A stretch of 64,000 bases of DNA from CAITJF01 sp032654645 (GTDB taxonomy: Bacteria; Pseudomonadota; Gammaproteobacteria; Burkholderiales; Gallionellaceae): the NCBI GenBank assembly GCA_032654645.1, contig JAULAW010000005.1:682001-746000 (forward strand), read 5' to 3'. Below the pieces are notes generated by a model. The model was not told where the DNA came from, ran no database searches, and saw nothing but the letters and a program-made list of their open reading frames with translations. The position numbers were made by a program, and so were the translations under genes. Below, one piece after another: positions 52,963-63,200 of the stretch. How positions within the stretch are numbered: position 1 is the first letter of the stretch; each line of letters starts with the position of its first letter.

Positions 52963-54195
52963 GTGGCATTGATTGTTCAGAAATATGGCGGCACTTCGGT
53001 AGGCAGCGCGGAACGCATCAAGAGCGTGGCGCGCCGCGTGGCGAAATACAAGGCGCAGGGCCATCAGGTGGTGGTGGTGGTTTCCGCGATAAGCGGCGAG
53101 ACCAACCGCCTGATTGCGCTGGCCAAGGAAATCCAGGCGCAACCCGACCCGCGCGAGCTCGATGTGGTGGTTTCCACCGGCGAGCAGGTGACTATCGGCC
53201 TGGTGTCCATGGCGTTGATGGAACTGGGGCTGAAAGCCAAAAGCTATACCGGCGCACAGGTCAGGATTCTCACCGACAGCGCCTTTACCAAGGCGCGCAT
53301 TCTCAGCATTGATGAACAGAGAATCCGCGCCGATCTGGCCAACAACTATGTGGTGGTGGTAGCGGGTTTTCAGGGTATGGACGAGGACGGCAACATCACC
53401 ACCCTCGGGCGCGGGGGTTCCGATACCACCGGGGTGGCGATTGCTGCGGCGCTGCGCGCCGACGAATGCCAGATATATACCGATGTGGATGGGGTATATA
53501 CCACCGACCCGCGCGTGGTGCCGGAAGCGCGCCGCCTGAAAAGCATCACCTTCGAGGAGATGCTGGAAATGGCCAGTCTCGGTTCCAAGGTGCTGCAAAT
53601 TCGCTCGGTCGAGTTTGCCGGAAAATACAAGGTCAAATTGCGTGTGCTCTCCAGCTTCGAGGAAGAAGGCGATGGCACGCTGATTACTTTTGAGGAAGAC
53701 AATAAAATGGAACAGGTGATTATTTCAGGCATAGCATTCAACCGCGACGAAGCCAAGATTACCGTGCGGGGCGTGCCGGACAAACCGGGCATCGCATATC
53801 AGATACTCGGTCCGGTGAGCGACGCCAATATTGATGTGGACATGATCATCCAGAACGTCAGCATAGACGGTTCCACCGATTTCTCCTTTACCGTGAATCG
53901 CAACGAATTCGACAAGGCGATGGGTATCCTGAAAAATCAGGTGCAGAAAAATATCGGTGCCCGCGAAGTGATCGGCGACAGCAAGACTGCAAAGGTGTCG
54001 GTGGTCGGCGTCGGCATGCGCTCGCATGTGGGCATCGCCAGCAAGATGTTCCGCACCCTGGCGGAAGAGGGTATCAACATCCAGATGATTTCCACCTCGG
54101 AAATTAAAATCTCTGTGGTCATTGACGAGAAGTACATGGAACTGGCTGTGCGCGTGCTGCACAAGGCGTTTGATCTGGAGAAAGAGGCCGTATAG
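52963..54195 (+). CDS. lysC: Aspartate kinase
   Basis: A 410-residue enzyme for the first step of lysine, threonine and methionine synthesis. The start is GTG (52963) with AAAGGGA 6 bases upstream. The kinase domain has ALIVQKYGGTSVG, VVSTGEQVTIGL and TLGRGGSDTTGVAIA. Two ACT domains follow from about residue 265 (ITVRGVPDKPGIAYQILGPV, VSVVGVGMRSHVGIASKMF) and confer feedback control. An in-frame ATG at 53707 with GAGGAAG upstream could start a separate regulatory subunit. Confidence 0.97.
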   Translation: MALIVQKYGGTSVGSAERIKSVARRVAKYKAQGHQVVVVVSAISGETNRLIALAKEIQAQPDPRELDVVVSTGEQVTIGLVSMALMELGLKAKSYTGAQVRILTDSAFTKARILSIDEQRIRADLANNYVVVVAGFQGMDEDGNITTLGRGGSDTTGVAIAAALRADECQIYTDVDGVYTTDPRVVPEARRLKSITFEEMLEMASLGSKVLQIRSVEFAGKYKVKLRVLSSFEEEGDGTLITFEEDNKMEQVIISGIAFNRDEAKITVRGVPDKPGIAYQILGPVSDANIDVDMIIQNVSIDGSTDFSFTVNRNEFDKAMGILKNQVQKNIGAREVIGDSKTAKVSVVGVGMRSHVGIASKMFRTLAEEGINIQMISTSEIKISVVIDEKYMELAVRVLHKAFDLEKEAV

Positions 54196-54282
54196 CCGGG
54201 TTCGAGTTCCTCAAGGGAAAGAATTTATGGAACCGATCGAATCTGACACTATTGATCCCAGCTTTAATCCAAAGTAAATAAC

Positions 54283-55737
54283 ATGCTATTTGGCAACATA
54301 GTTACCAGAATTTCCAAGATGGGCATTGCATTAAGCGTTGTGACGACCTTAACGCTTGTAAGCTGCGGAGGGGGCGGTGGTTCATCTAGCAACTCACCTA
54401 CGCCTGCCGAAATTGCAGCAATTACGCCTGCCCAAATTGCCACCTACACTGGCTCGCAAATTATTGCACTAGGCACTAATTTTCAATATCTCAGTGATGC
54501 CGCCCTGGGCGCGCTATCTGCGACGCATGTTTTTAACGTTACCTCAGCACAGATTTTAGTATTGACCCCAGCGCAGGTTCGCTTGCTCGGTTCCACTGCG
54601 GGTGGGGTGACGAGCACTTCCAAGATTGGAGCATTACATCTATTAACTTGGACTACCCTTGTGAGTGATCCATTGCAAGTTGCTGCGATTACGCCCGCTG
54701 AGATTAGTACGATGGTTTCGCCTAGTGGCGGCATTGTCCAATGGATTGCTGCGCTGGGCACTAATATCCAATATCTCAATGATGCCGCCCTAGGCGCGCT
54801 ATCTCAGGCGCAAGTTATTAACATTAACTCAGCACAGATTTTAGTATTGACCCCAGCGCAGGTTCGCTTGCTCGGTTCCACTGTGGGTGGGGTGACGAGC
54901 ACTTCCAAGATTGGAGCATTACATCTATTAACTTGGACTACCCTTGTGAGTGATCCATTGCAAGTTGCTGCGATTACGCCCGCTGAGATTACTACGATGG
55001 TTTCGCCTAGTGGCGGCATTGTCCAATGGATTGCTGCGCTGGGCACTAATATCCAATATCTCAATGATGCCGCCCTAGGCGCGCTATCTCAGGCGCAAGT
55101 TATTAACATTAACTCAGCACAGATTTTAGTATTGACCCCAGCGCAGGTTCGCTTGCTCGGTTCCACTGTGGGTGGGGTGACGAGCACTTCCAAGATTGGA
55201 GCATTACTTCTATTAACTTGGACTACCCTTGTGAGTGATCCATTGCAAGTTGCTGCGATTACGCCCGCTGAGATTACTACGATGGTTTCGCCTAGTGGCG
55301 GCATTGTCCAATGGATTGCTGCGCTGGGCACTAATATCCAATATCTCAATGATGCCGCCCTAGGCGCGCTATCTCAGGCGCAAGTTATTAACATTAACTC
55401 AGCACAGATTTTAGTATTGACCCCAGCGCAGGTTCGCTTGCTCGGTTCCACTGTGGGTGGGGTGACGAGCACTTCCAAGATTGGAGCATTACATCTATTA
55501 ACTTGGACTACCCTTGTGAGTGATCCATTGCAAGTTGCTGCGATTACGCCCGCTGAGATTACTACGATGGTTTCGCCTAGTGGCGGCATTGTCCAATGGA
55601 TTGCTGCGCTGGGCACTAATATTCAATATCTCAGTGATGCCGCATTAGGCGCGCTATCTGCAAGCCAAAAAGCGGCAATAACTGCTGCACAAAAGGCAGT
55701 ACTGAGCGCAGCGCAACATACTGCTTGCGGGTGTTAA
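54283..55737 (+). CDS. Repetitive lipoprotein with four 95-residue repeats
   Basis: A 484-residue protein. The signal ends in the lipobox LVSC, followed by GGGGGSSS as in exported lipoproteins of this group. From about residue 65 come four almost identical 95-residue repeats and a fifth partial one. Short motifs inside each unit (ITPAEI, LTPAQVRLLG, DAALGALS) are Ala/Gln-rich turns spaced by about 10-20 residues, like those in repetitive surface adhesins. The function is unknown; a surface or matrix role is inferred. It is probably transcribed on its own after lysC. Confidence 0.85.
   Translation: MLFGNIVTRISKMGIALSVVTTLTLVSCGGGGGSSSNSPTPAEIAAITPAQIATYTGSQIIALGTNFQYLSDAALGALSATHVFNVTSAQILVLTPAQVRLLGSTAGGVTSTSKIGALHLLTWTTLVSDPLQVAAITPAEISTMVSPSGGIVQWIAALGTNIQYLNDAALGALSQAQVININSAQILVLTPAQVRLLGSTVGGVTSTSKIGALHLLTWTTLVSDPLQVAAITPAEITTMVSPSGGIVQWIAALGTNIQYLNDAALGALSQAQVININSAQILVLTPAQVRLLGSTVGGVTSTSKIGALLLLTWTTLVSDPLQVAAITPAEITTMVSPSGGIVQWIAALGTNIQYLNDAALGALSQAQVININSAQILVLTPAQVRLLGSTVGGVTSTSKIGALHLLTWTTLVSDPLQVAAITPAEITTMVSPSGGIVQWIAALGTNIQYLSDAALGALSASQKAAITAAQKAVLSAAQHTACGC
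54475..55614 (+). repeat. Four tandem 285-bp repeats
   Basis: Units begin at 54475, 54760, 55045 and 55330, and a partial unit begins at 55615. The period is exactly 285 bp (95 codons). Units 2, 3 and 4 differ at only one or two positions (for example GALH or GALL in unit 3), while unit 1 has several differences. Such identity points to recent expansion or ongoing gene conversion. Confidence 0.95.
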
Positions 55738-55836
55738 AACTAAAGTTTAGACACACGCCATTGCCATTCTGACCTTATCGATTTTTCTTTACGTTGGGCG
55801 TCACAATCACGCCCTTTATTGGGAGAAGCGAATCAA

Positions 55837-56691
55837 ATGATGCAAGTCACCTTATCTGACCATACGGCAGAGCAAGCCCGATCAGCCGCTACGAAGCGAC
55901 AGGAGGAGTTTGATCAAGCTAATTCGTCTTACGCAGAAGCGATGAGTGCTCTTCAGGCAAAGTCAGAGACGTTGCGCGAGAACTCGCGTCTCGCTTGGCG
56001 GGATCGCCGCTATGGCGCGTGGTTCCTTAGCTGGCTTCCGCGAATTGCTCATACGCTATCGTCGCCACCAAGGCCACCTGTCATGGACAAGGCTGGACGT
56101 GACGAGATTGTGTGGAATGCCGGTGGCGAGGGGGAGCGTCGTGTGACAGACGCACTCGCCCGACGTCTACCTGATGACTGGATTCTGATCGATGGCTACA
56201 AGAACCCAGCGGGAGAGATCGACAAAGTGCTAATTGGTCCAATGGGGGTATTGGCCATTGAGATCAAGTTTGTCAATGGCAAAGTACACTGCGACGGCGA
56301 CAGATGGTGGCGAGACAAGTACGACAAATACGGCAACTTGGTTGAAAAAGCTATCCCAATAGCAGACAGACGGGGCAGAGGCCCAAGCGCACAGGTCAAT
56401 GCTGCTGCTGACCGACTTCAATCGTTTCTCTCGAAACGCTCACCAGTCCAACGCGTCAACCGTGCAGTAGTTCTATCGCACGAATCTTCAGCAATAGGCA
56501 ACATCACAAATAGCACCATCGACCTTATTGCCACGCTGCAACAGTTAGACGTCAGCACGATAGCAGCCGTAATGCGTCCTGGCTCGGGCGGTCTGAATGC
56601 AGGCCTAATTGCTGGCCTGATTCAAAAGGATCATGCGTTCCACGAACGCCCAAGGGAATCTGAAAAAATCAATAGAAATAATAGGAAATAA
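55837..56691 (+). CDS. NERD-domain protein
   Basis: A 284-residue protein from the ATG at 55837, with GGGAG about 13 bases upstream. A coiled N-terminal part (residues 1-50) is followed by a NERD domain (about 95-235): GEGERRVTDALARRLPDDWI, GEIDKVLIGPMGVLAIEIKF and NGKV. The Asp and Glu-x-Lys give the nuclease-like core of the restriction-endonuclease fold. NERD proteins are often plasmid- or stress-linked; the substrate is unknown. No obvious partner gene is adjacent. Confidence 0.85.
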   Translation: MMQVTLSDHTAEQARSAATKRQEEFDQANSSYAEAMSALQAKSETLRENSRLAWRDRRYGAWFLSWLPRIAHTLSSPPRPPVMDKAGRDEIVWNAGGEGERRVTDALARRLPDDWILIDGYKNPAGEIDKVLIGPMGVLAIEIKFVNGKVHCDGDRWWRDKYDKYGNLVEKAIPIADRRGRGPSAQVNAAADRLQSFLSKRSPVQRVNRAVVLSHESSAIGNITNSTIDLIATLQQLDVSTIAAVMRPGSGGLNAGLIAGLIQKDHAFHERPRESEKINRNNRK

Positions 56692-56747
56692 TAGGAACAG
56701 CCAAGGGTCTGCACGATTTTCTCCGCAAGGTGGAGGCAGTGGTTGTA

Positions 56748-56836
56748 AAGCCGCTGAGCGTCAACAGCCACGCTATGTGCCCACGCAGATACCAAACCGC
56801 GTGGGCGGACGATAACCCTGTCCGCCCACCCTACGG
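56748..56836. repeat. Reverse-oriented relative of the repeat at 27474
   Basis: GTGGGCGGAC (56801-56810) and GTCCGCCCAC (56820-56829) are perfect arms; GCCCACGC and GCGTGGGC form a second pair. The complement of this stretch follows the 27474-27583 repeat nearly base for base. The remainder of 56692-57053 has no supported gene. Confidence 0.75.
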
Positions 56837-57053
56837 TTTTAATTTCGGTTCACTCAACCCTGAGCATAGCAACCGGTGTAGCCATCATTCTTGATCGCAC
56901 GGAAGAGCATCAATTGGCGTAGGGTGCATTCCATGCTGTCAATTCCGCCGTGCCAACTCCATGTTCGGCTTGCAGAACGTGGATTGCCAGCCTTTGGTGC
57001 AACATCTGGTTGGCTGCGGATTGCTTACCTTTGGTGCACCAATGCTCGGTAAA

Positions 57054-60029
57054 TCAACATGGTGCATGGTTCCCCAATAGCGTTCCCCACAATGCCAGCA
57101 CCGGTGCGATGCCTGTTCCTTCTTCTGTATCTACGCGGCAAGGTGACTGGCTGTTCAGGCGCATCTTGTGTTGCAGGGCGCGCAGGCGGCGATAAATGCT
57201 GCATACCTCCTCTGCCAGTTGTGCGTCTATCAAGCCTAGTGTACCGGCGCACTTCAGCAGTGCCAGATTGCCGCTATTGGCGGTCAGTTCCGGATAGGCA
57301 CTCGCATGGGCAAGCACCAGAAATTGCACCATGAATTCGATGTCCACCATGCCTCCGCGATCATGTTTGATGTCGAACAAGCCGTTCTTGCCCGGATGTT
57401 CATCGCGCATCTTCTGCCGCATCGCCACGATTTCCTGGCGTAACGCTACGGGGTCGCGCGGCTGGCGCAGCACTTTGTGGCGGATGGCTTCAAACTGTTT
57501 TCCCACACCCGCATCCCCGGCGCAGAAGCGCGCGCGCGTCAATGCCTGGTGTTCCCATACCCAGGCGTGCCGCTGCTGGTATTCCGCGAACGCGGGGATT
57601 GAACTGACCAGCAAGCCGCTTGCGCCATTCGGGCGCAAGCGCAGGTCGATTTCATACAGGCGGCCGGACGAAGTGAAGCTGCTCAGCATGGTGTTGATGT
57701 TCCTGGCCAGGCGGGCGTAGGTTTCTGCCGCGTCCGGGTGCGGATCATCATATAGGAAAATCAGGTCGAGATCGGAAGCGTAGCCCAGCTCGCGCCCGCC
57801 CAATTTGCCGTAAGCAATGATGGCAAACTGCGCCTGCTCCTGATGTTTCCTGCGTGTATCGCGCCAGCACAGTTGCAGCACGTGGCGCAAGAGCAGGTCG
57901 GCCAGGTCGCTGAGGTGGTCGCTCAATTTTTCCAGCGGCAGCAGCCCCTGCAAGTCCATCGCCAGCAGATGGAAAGTCTGGCTGTGCTGGAATTGGCGCA
58001 GCATATCCATTTGTCTTTCCATGTCTGTGCCGCATGTGTTTGTCTGATCCTGCAGCGTCAGGTCGAGGGCGGCCCAATCCGGCACGCGGTAAATTTCGCG
58101 CACGTCCAGGAATTCATCCAGCAGGATAGGGTGCTGGGTCAGGTAGTCGAAAGCCCACTCGCTGGCGCTGGCGATTCCCACCAGACGTTGTATCACCTGC
58201 GGATATTCCGACAGAAAGGCCAGATAGGAAGCGCGACGGCTGACGTTTTCCAGCAGGCTGAGCATGCGTGGCAAGGCCTGGTCGCAATTGCTCTGCCCCG
58301 TGGCAACGGCCACGCGCTGCGCTCTGCGATCCTGTGCGCTGCCGTTTGCATCCTCGCGCGGCGCCTTGCGGCGTTCTCCTTGCGTGGCCGGGGCTGCGCA
58401 CAGCGTGATGAATTGCGGAACCAGTTTGTCCAGGCGTTGCCGGCTGGACTCCGGCAGTTGGCGGTAGCGCACACTGCCGCGGATTTGCAACAGCCGTTCG
58501 GCAAGATTGACCGTGTCGGCATAACCCAGCTTGCCCAAGGCAACGCTCAGCTCTTCCGCATTCATGTTCTCATGCCACAGCATATTGCCCGGCGCATCGC
58601 TATCCGGCACGTCAGATTCCTGCGTGCTGAAAATCTGCGCGAACTGTTCGCTTATCAGCGTGCGGTGCCTGTTCAGTTGTTCCAGCATGGCGCTGTAGTC
58701 CGGATAGGCCATGCCTGCCGCCACCAGAGCCTGGTCGCCAGGGTTCTCCGGCAGGTCCTGGGTTTGCTGGTCATCCAGATATTGCAGGCGATGCTCCAGA
58801 TTGCGCAGGAAAACATAGGCCGCACTCAATTCCGTCACGGTTTCCGACGTGATGTGGCCGCTTTCGCGCAGGTATTGCAGCACTTGCAGGGTGGGGCGGA
58901 TGCGCAGGCGCGCATCGCGCCCGCCGCGTATCAACTGGAATACCTGGGCGATGAACTCGATCTCGCGGATGCCGCCGGGGCCCAGCTTGATATTGTTGAG
59001 GCGGTCGCGCCGCTGCACCTCATGGCGGATTTGCGCATGCAGTTTGCGCATGGATGCGAATGCGCCGAAGTCAAGATATTTGCGGAACACGAAAGGCTGT
59101 ACGAGCTGCGTCAGCTCGTTAACGTAAAGTTCGCGCAGCGATTCGTTTGCTCCCACTCCCTCGGGGATAACCAGCGATTTGGCTGCGGTTGTTTGCAGCC
59201 TAGTCGAATGGCTAGTTGTTTCACCCAGAGGGTTGGGGAGAGGGGAACGGGCATGCCCGTTGGTGACAGGGCTTCCGGCAGGAGAGATGACGCGCGCCTT
59301 GATCCACGCATAACGTTCCCATTCGCGCCCCTGCTCCACCAGATAGGCTTCCAGTGCGGCAAAGCTGACCACCAGTGGGCCGCTGTCGCCATATGGGCGC
59401 AACCGCATGTCAACGCGGAACACATAGCCTTCTTCGGTCGGCTCGTTGATCAGGCTGATCAGACGGCGTCCAAGCTTGGAAAAAAACTCCTGGTTGGACA
59501 CGCTGCGCGCGCCATTGCAGTCGCCGTCTTCCGGGTAAACAAAAATCAGGTCGATGTCGGAGGAGACATTCAGTTCGCCGCCGCCCAGCTTGCCCATGCC
59601 GATTACCAGCAACTGTTGCGGCGCGCCGCTGAAGACACCCATAGGCTGGCCATATTGCGCGGCCAGCGACTGCATGACAAAAGCCTGCGCGCGCCGCACG
59701 GCAAGTTCCGCCAGCGCCGTCATGCAGGCCATCACTTCGTTCAGGTCGGCCAGCCCGCCCAGATCGCGCGCAAGCAGCTTGAGCATCACGCGCTTGCGCA
59801 GGCGGCGCAACGCGCGCGACAGCGAGTCTTCGTCCGTAATTGGCATCGCGTCCAGCCAGGCTTCCATTTCTGCGGCGTTGCACGGTTGCGCGTAATGCGC
59901 GCGCAACCATGGCAGCAGTTCGCCCGTGGTATCGCTGTCGAGCAGGCGTTGCACATAACGGCTACAGCGAAGGGTGCGCTGCAAAACGGCGTCAAAATCG
60001 GCTGTGGCGGGAGTGATGGCGGTATTCAT
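57054..60029 (-). CDS. glnE: Bifunctional glutamine synthetase adenylyltransferase/adenylyl-removing enzyme
   Basis: A 991-residue protein that controls glutamine synthetase by adding or removing AMP. The two nucleotidyltransferase domains show GMGKLGGGELNVSSDIDLIF in the N-terminal half and AYGKLGGRELGYASDLDLIF in the C-terminal half. The enzyme is longer than the usual 900-950 residues. About 50 extra residues after KARVISPAG (about 255-305) come from the palindromic repeats at 59121-59262. A second extra stretch (APREDANGSAQDRRAQRVAV, near 580) is also atypical. The frame stays open, so the enzyme may tolerate both. Confidence 0.95.
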   Translation of the reverse strand: MNTAITPATADFDAVLQRTLRCSRYVQRLLDSDTTGELLPWLRAHYAQPCNAAEMEAWLDAMPITDEDSLSRALRRLRKRVMLKLLARDLGGLADLNEVMACMTALAELAVRRAQAFVMQSLAAQYGQPMGVFSGAPQQLLVIGMGKLGGGELNVSSDIDLIFVYPEDGDCNGARSVSNQEFFSKLGRRLISLINEPTEEGYVFRVDMRLRPYGDSGPLVVSFAALEAYLVEQGREWERYAWIKARVISPAGSPVTNGHARSPLPNPLGETTSHSTRLQTTAAKSLVIPEGVGANESLRELYVNELTQLVQPFVFRKYLDFGAFASMRKLHAQIRHEVQRRDRLNNIKLGPGGIREIEFIAQVFQLIRGGRDARLRIRPTLQVLQYLRESGHITSETVTELSAAYVFLRNLEHRLQYLDDQQTQDLPENPGDQALVAAGMAYPDYSAMLEQLNRHRTLISEQFAQIFSTQESDVPDSDAPGNMLWHENMNAEELSVALGKLGYADTVNLAERLLQIRGSVRYRQLPESSRQRLDKLVPQFITLCAAPATQGERRKAPREDANGSAQDRRAQRVAVATGQSNCDQALPRMLSLLENVSRRASYLAFLSEYPQVIQRLVGIASASEWAFDYLTQHPILLDEFLDVREIYRVPDWAALDLTLQDQTNTCGTDMERQMDMLRQFQHSQTFHLLAMDLQGLLPLEKLSDHLSDLADLLLRHVLQLCWRDTRRKHQEQAQFAIIAYGKLGGRELGYASDLDLIFLYDDPHPDAAETYARLARNINTMLSSFTSSGRLYEIDLRLRPNGASGLLVSSIPAFAEYQQRHAWVWEHQALTRARFCAGDAGVGKQFEAIRHKVLRQPRDPVALRQEIVAMRQKMRDEHPGKNGLFDIKHDRGGMVDIEFMVQFLVLAHASAYPELTANSGNLALLKCAGTLGLIDAQLAEEVCSIYRRLRALQHKMRLNSQSPCRVDTEEGTGIAPVLALWGTLLGNHAPC
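59121..59262. repeat. Composite palindromic repeat inserted in frame in glnE
   Basis: The outer part (AACGTAAAGTTCGCGCAGCG at the left, GGGGAACGGGCATG at the right) matches the repeat at 60048-60120, just outside the glnE start. Inside it sits a GATAACCAGCGATTTGGC to CGAATGGCTAGT unit (about 59165-59230) of the type at 36443. One repeat has thus apparently landed in another, inside the gene. Confidence 0.8.
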
Positions 60030-60047
60030 GGCGTGGGCAGGTTCCTT

Positions 60048-60172
60048 AACGTGAAACTCGCGCAGCGACTCGTTCGCCCCCTCTCCCTCTGGGGGAGGGT
60101 TGGGGTGGGGGAACGGGCATGGCCAGTTTCATTATCATGGGCGGCACTGCTGCCATGCCCGTTAGGTTAAAA
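60048..60172. repeat. Palindromic repeat in the glnE-yhdP intergenic region
   Basis: AACGTGAAACTCGCGCAGCG, CCCCTCTCCCTCTGGGGGAG and GGGGAACGGGCATG form the left half, shared with the insertion inside glnE. The right half (ATGGCCAGTTTCATTATCAT and TGCCATGCC) is shared with the repeat at 32676. It lies in the glnE leader or promoter region. Confidence 0.8.
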
Positions 60173-60285
60173 TGCGCGTTCATCATGCCCCATTATAAAT
60201 CCCCCCTGACGGTTTCTCACGGAATGGTTTTCCGCTCTGTTGGGTATCGCATAACCTTGTTATGGCCGCATGGCCATCCTGCCTT

Positions 60286-63200
60286 ATGTTAAAAGCTTCC
60301 ATGCATTTTGCCTGGAAGGGCATCGGCCATTTATCCCGCATTACGCTGGTTGGCGCGGGGTTGCTTACGCTTGCCGGTGCAAGCCTGATACTGGGGTTGC
60401 GTTATTGGATATTGCCGGACATTGAGCGGTATCACGGCATTATTACTGTCTCTGTCAGCCAAGCCATCGGGCAGCCGGTTTCCATCGACAAGATTGAAGC
60501 CGATTGGCGTGGCATACGCCCCCATTTGCGGCTCACCGATGTGCATGTCCTGGATAAGCATGGCCAGACCGCACTGGCGTTGGAACACGTGGATGGCGTT
60601 GTGTCGTGGATGACCGTGCTGACTGGCCAGATGCACTTGCACAGCCTGGAGCTTGACCAGCCGAACCTGGTGGTCAAGCGAGATACGCAAGGCCTGCTGT
60701 ATATCGCCGGAGTGGCGCTGTCCGATCAATCTTCGGATAAGAAACTGGCGGATTGGTTGCTGCATCAGGCGCGTATCGTGGTGCGCGATGCGCGCATTAC
60801 CTGGCAGGATGAGCAGCGTGCAACCCCGGCTCTGGCATTTGATCAAGTAAACTTGCTCATCGAGAGCAGCGGGCTCATTGGGGAAAACGGATCACGCCAT
60901 CGTTTTGCTTTGCGTGCGTTGCCTCCGGCGGAGTTGTCTGCGCAGATTGACTTGCGCGGCGATTTCTACAGCAATAACTTTGATGACCTGAATACCTGGC
61001 ACGGTCATCTATACACCCAGCTTGACTATGCCGATGTAGGCGCATGGCGCACATGGCTGCCACTGCCGCCTGGCTTCAAGAACGGCATGGGCGCATTGCG
61101 CAGTTGGGTGGATGTCGATGCAGGAAAAGTGGTTCGGTTGACTGCCGATCTCGCGCTGGAAAATGTTCTGGCGCGATTGGCAGATGATCTGCCGCCACTC
61201 GATTTACGCACACTGCGCGGGCGTGTCGCCTGGCAGGAGATGGCACATGGATCGGAAATTTCGACGCGCAAATTATCGTTGCAGATGAATAATGGCCTGC
61301 TGTTGCAGCCTACCGATTTCTACCTGCGCCTTGCTTCCGCCAAAGATAATAAACCTGCCAGTGGCGAGGTGCGTGCCAATATGCTGGAACTGTCCAATCT
61401 GGTTGGTATGACGGATTACCTGCCGCTGGAGCGCAATTTAAAAAAGCAGCTTACCGAATTCGCGCCGCAAGGGCAGGTCTCCTACTTGCAAGCTAAATGG
61501 CAGGGCGATGCGGATAAGTTGACTTATTACGATATCAAGGCGCGCTTTGACGAGTTATCCTTGAAGCGCGTAGGCAACCTACCCGGATTTAGCGGGCTGA
61601 GCGGTGAAATAAATGGCAACAACACCGGCGGCACACTGGCGCTGAATGCGCGCAAGCTGATGGTGGACGCGCCGCAAATCATGCCGGAACCACTGGATTT
61701 CGACACGCTCACCGCGCAAGGCAGTTGGCGCTCGGACGAGCAGGGAATGGACATAAAATTCAGCAACGTTTCCGTCGCCAATACCGATCTCGCCGGAAAT
61801 ATTTATGGCAGCTTCCAGACCAAGCAGAATAGCCCGGGCCTGATCGATCTGACCATCCTGCTGACGCGAGGCGCCGTGCGCCATGCGGACCGTTATATCC
61901 CGCTGGTCGCGCTGGACAAGGAAACCCATACCTGGATACGGACGGCGATGCTTGATGGACAGGCCGATGATTTCCGCCTGCGTTTGAAAGGAGACCTGAA
62001 CGATTTTCCTTTCCCGGAAAATAAAAAAGGCATATTTCAGGTGCAGATGCGCGCCAAGGGAGTAGCGGTAGAGTACGCCAAGGCTTGGCCGCGCATAGAC
62101 AACATTACCGGCGAGTTGCTGATACAGGGCAAGCGGCTGGAGGTGATTGCGCCGTCCGCCATGACAGTGGGTGGGCGCCTGCAGAAAGTCAGCGTGATTT
62201 TGCCGGACATGGCAAGCACCAACCTGTTGTTGCAAGTGCGCGGCGAAGCGGTGGGCGAGACTGCGCGCTGTCTTGACTTCATCCAGAAAAGCCCGGTGCG
62301 CGGCTATATTGATGGCTTCACCGATAACATGACGGCGCGCGGCAATGGCAAGCTTAATCTGAAGGTGGATATTCCTCTGGGCGGCAGCAAGCCGGCGGCC
62401 GTTTCCGGCAGTTATTTTTTCACTGACAATGAAGTGAAACTGGGCGACGCAGTGCCTGTCTTGCACAAAGCAAATGGCGAGTTGCAGTTCACGGAATCCT
62501 TGATGCACATGCAGAATGCCAGCGCGCAAATTCTCGACGGCCCGGCCACGCTGGAGGTGCAGAGCGGTGCGGACGGGGCGGTGAATGCCAAGGTGCGCGG
62601 CAGGGCTAATCTGGACTCGCTGCGCAAGAGCGCGGCGCATCCGCTGTTGCGTTACCTGCACGGCGAAAGCGAATGGGAGGCGGCGATCACGGTCCAGAAA
62701 AAACTGACCGATGTGCTGGTTATTTCAAATCTGGCCGGCTTGAGTTCCGACTTGCCAGCGCCGTTCGCCAAGAGCGTGAACGAAATTATTCCGCTGCGTT
62801 TTGAGATGCTGAGCGTGACAGCGCAACAAGATGTGATTACCCTGCAATATGGCAAACTGCTCTCTGCGAAATTGTTGCGCCGCGAAGAAGGTGGCGACTG
62901 GGCCATCAAGCACGGCACGGTAAATTTTGGCGATACCGCCAGGTGGCTGCCCAAGGATGGCGTGTGGCTCACAGGTACTGTGCCGCAGTTGCCTCTGGAG
63001 GGTTGGTTGGGTCTGGTTGGCGCATCCGGCGGAACAACACCAGTCAGCATTGCGGGAGCCGACCTGTTGATCCAGAACCTGAGCGCATATGGCTACAAGG
63101 TAAAAGACTTGCGCGTCAATGCGCGCAGCAACAATAGCACACTCACTGCGCAACTGGCTTCCAGGGAAACAAACGGTGAAGTGATCTGGCAAGCGCAGGG

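Noticed and set aside
54227..54277. Sixteen-codon frame after lysC with AAGGGAAAG upstream, which could be a leader peptide.
   Set aside because: There is no attenuator hairpin or run of regulatory codons; it is too short to support.
57843..60170. A 775-codon plus-strand frame opposite glnE.
   Set aside because: It is the antisense shadow of glnE, with no start signal or family.
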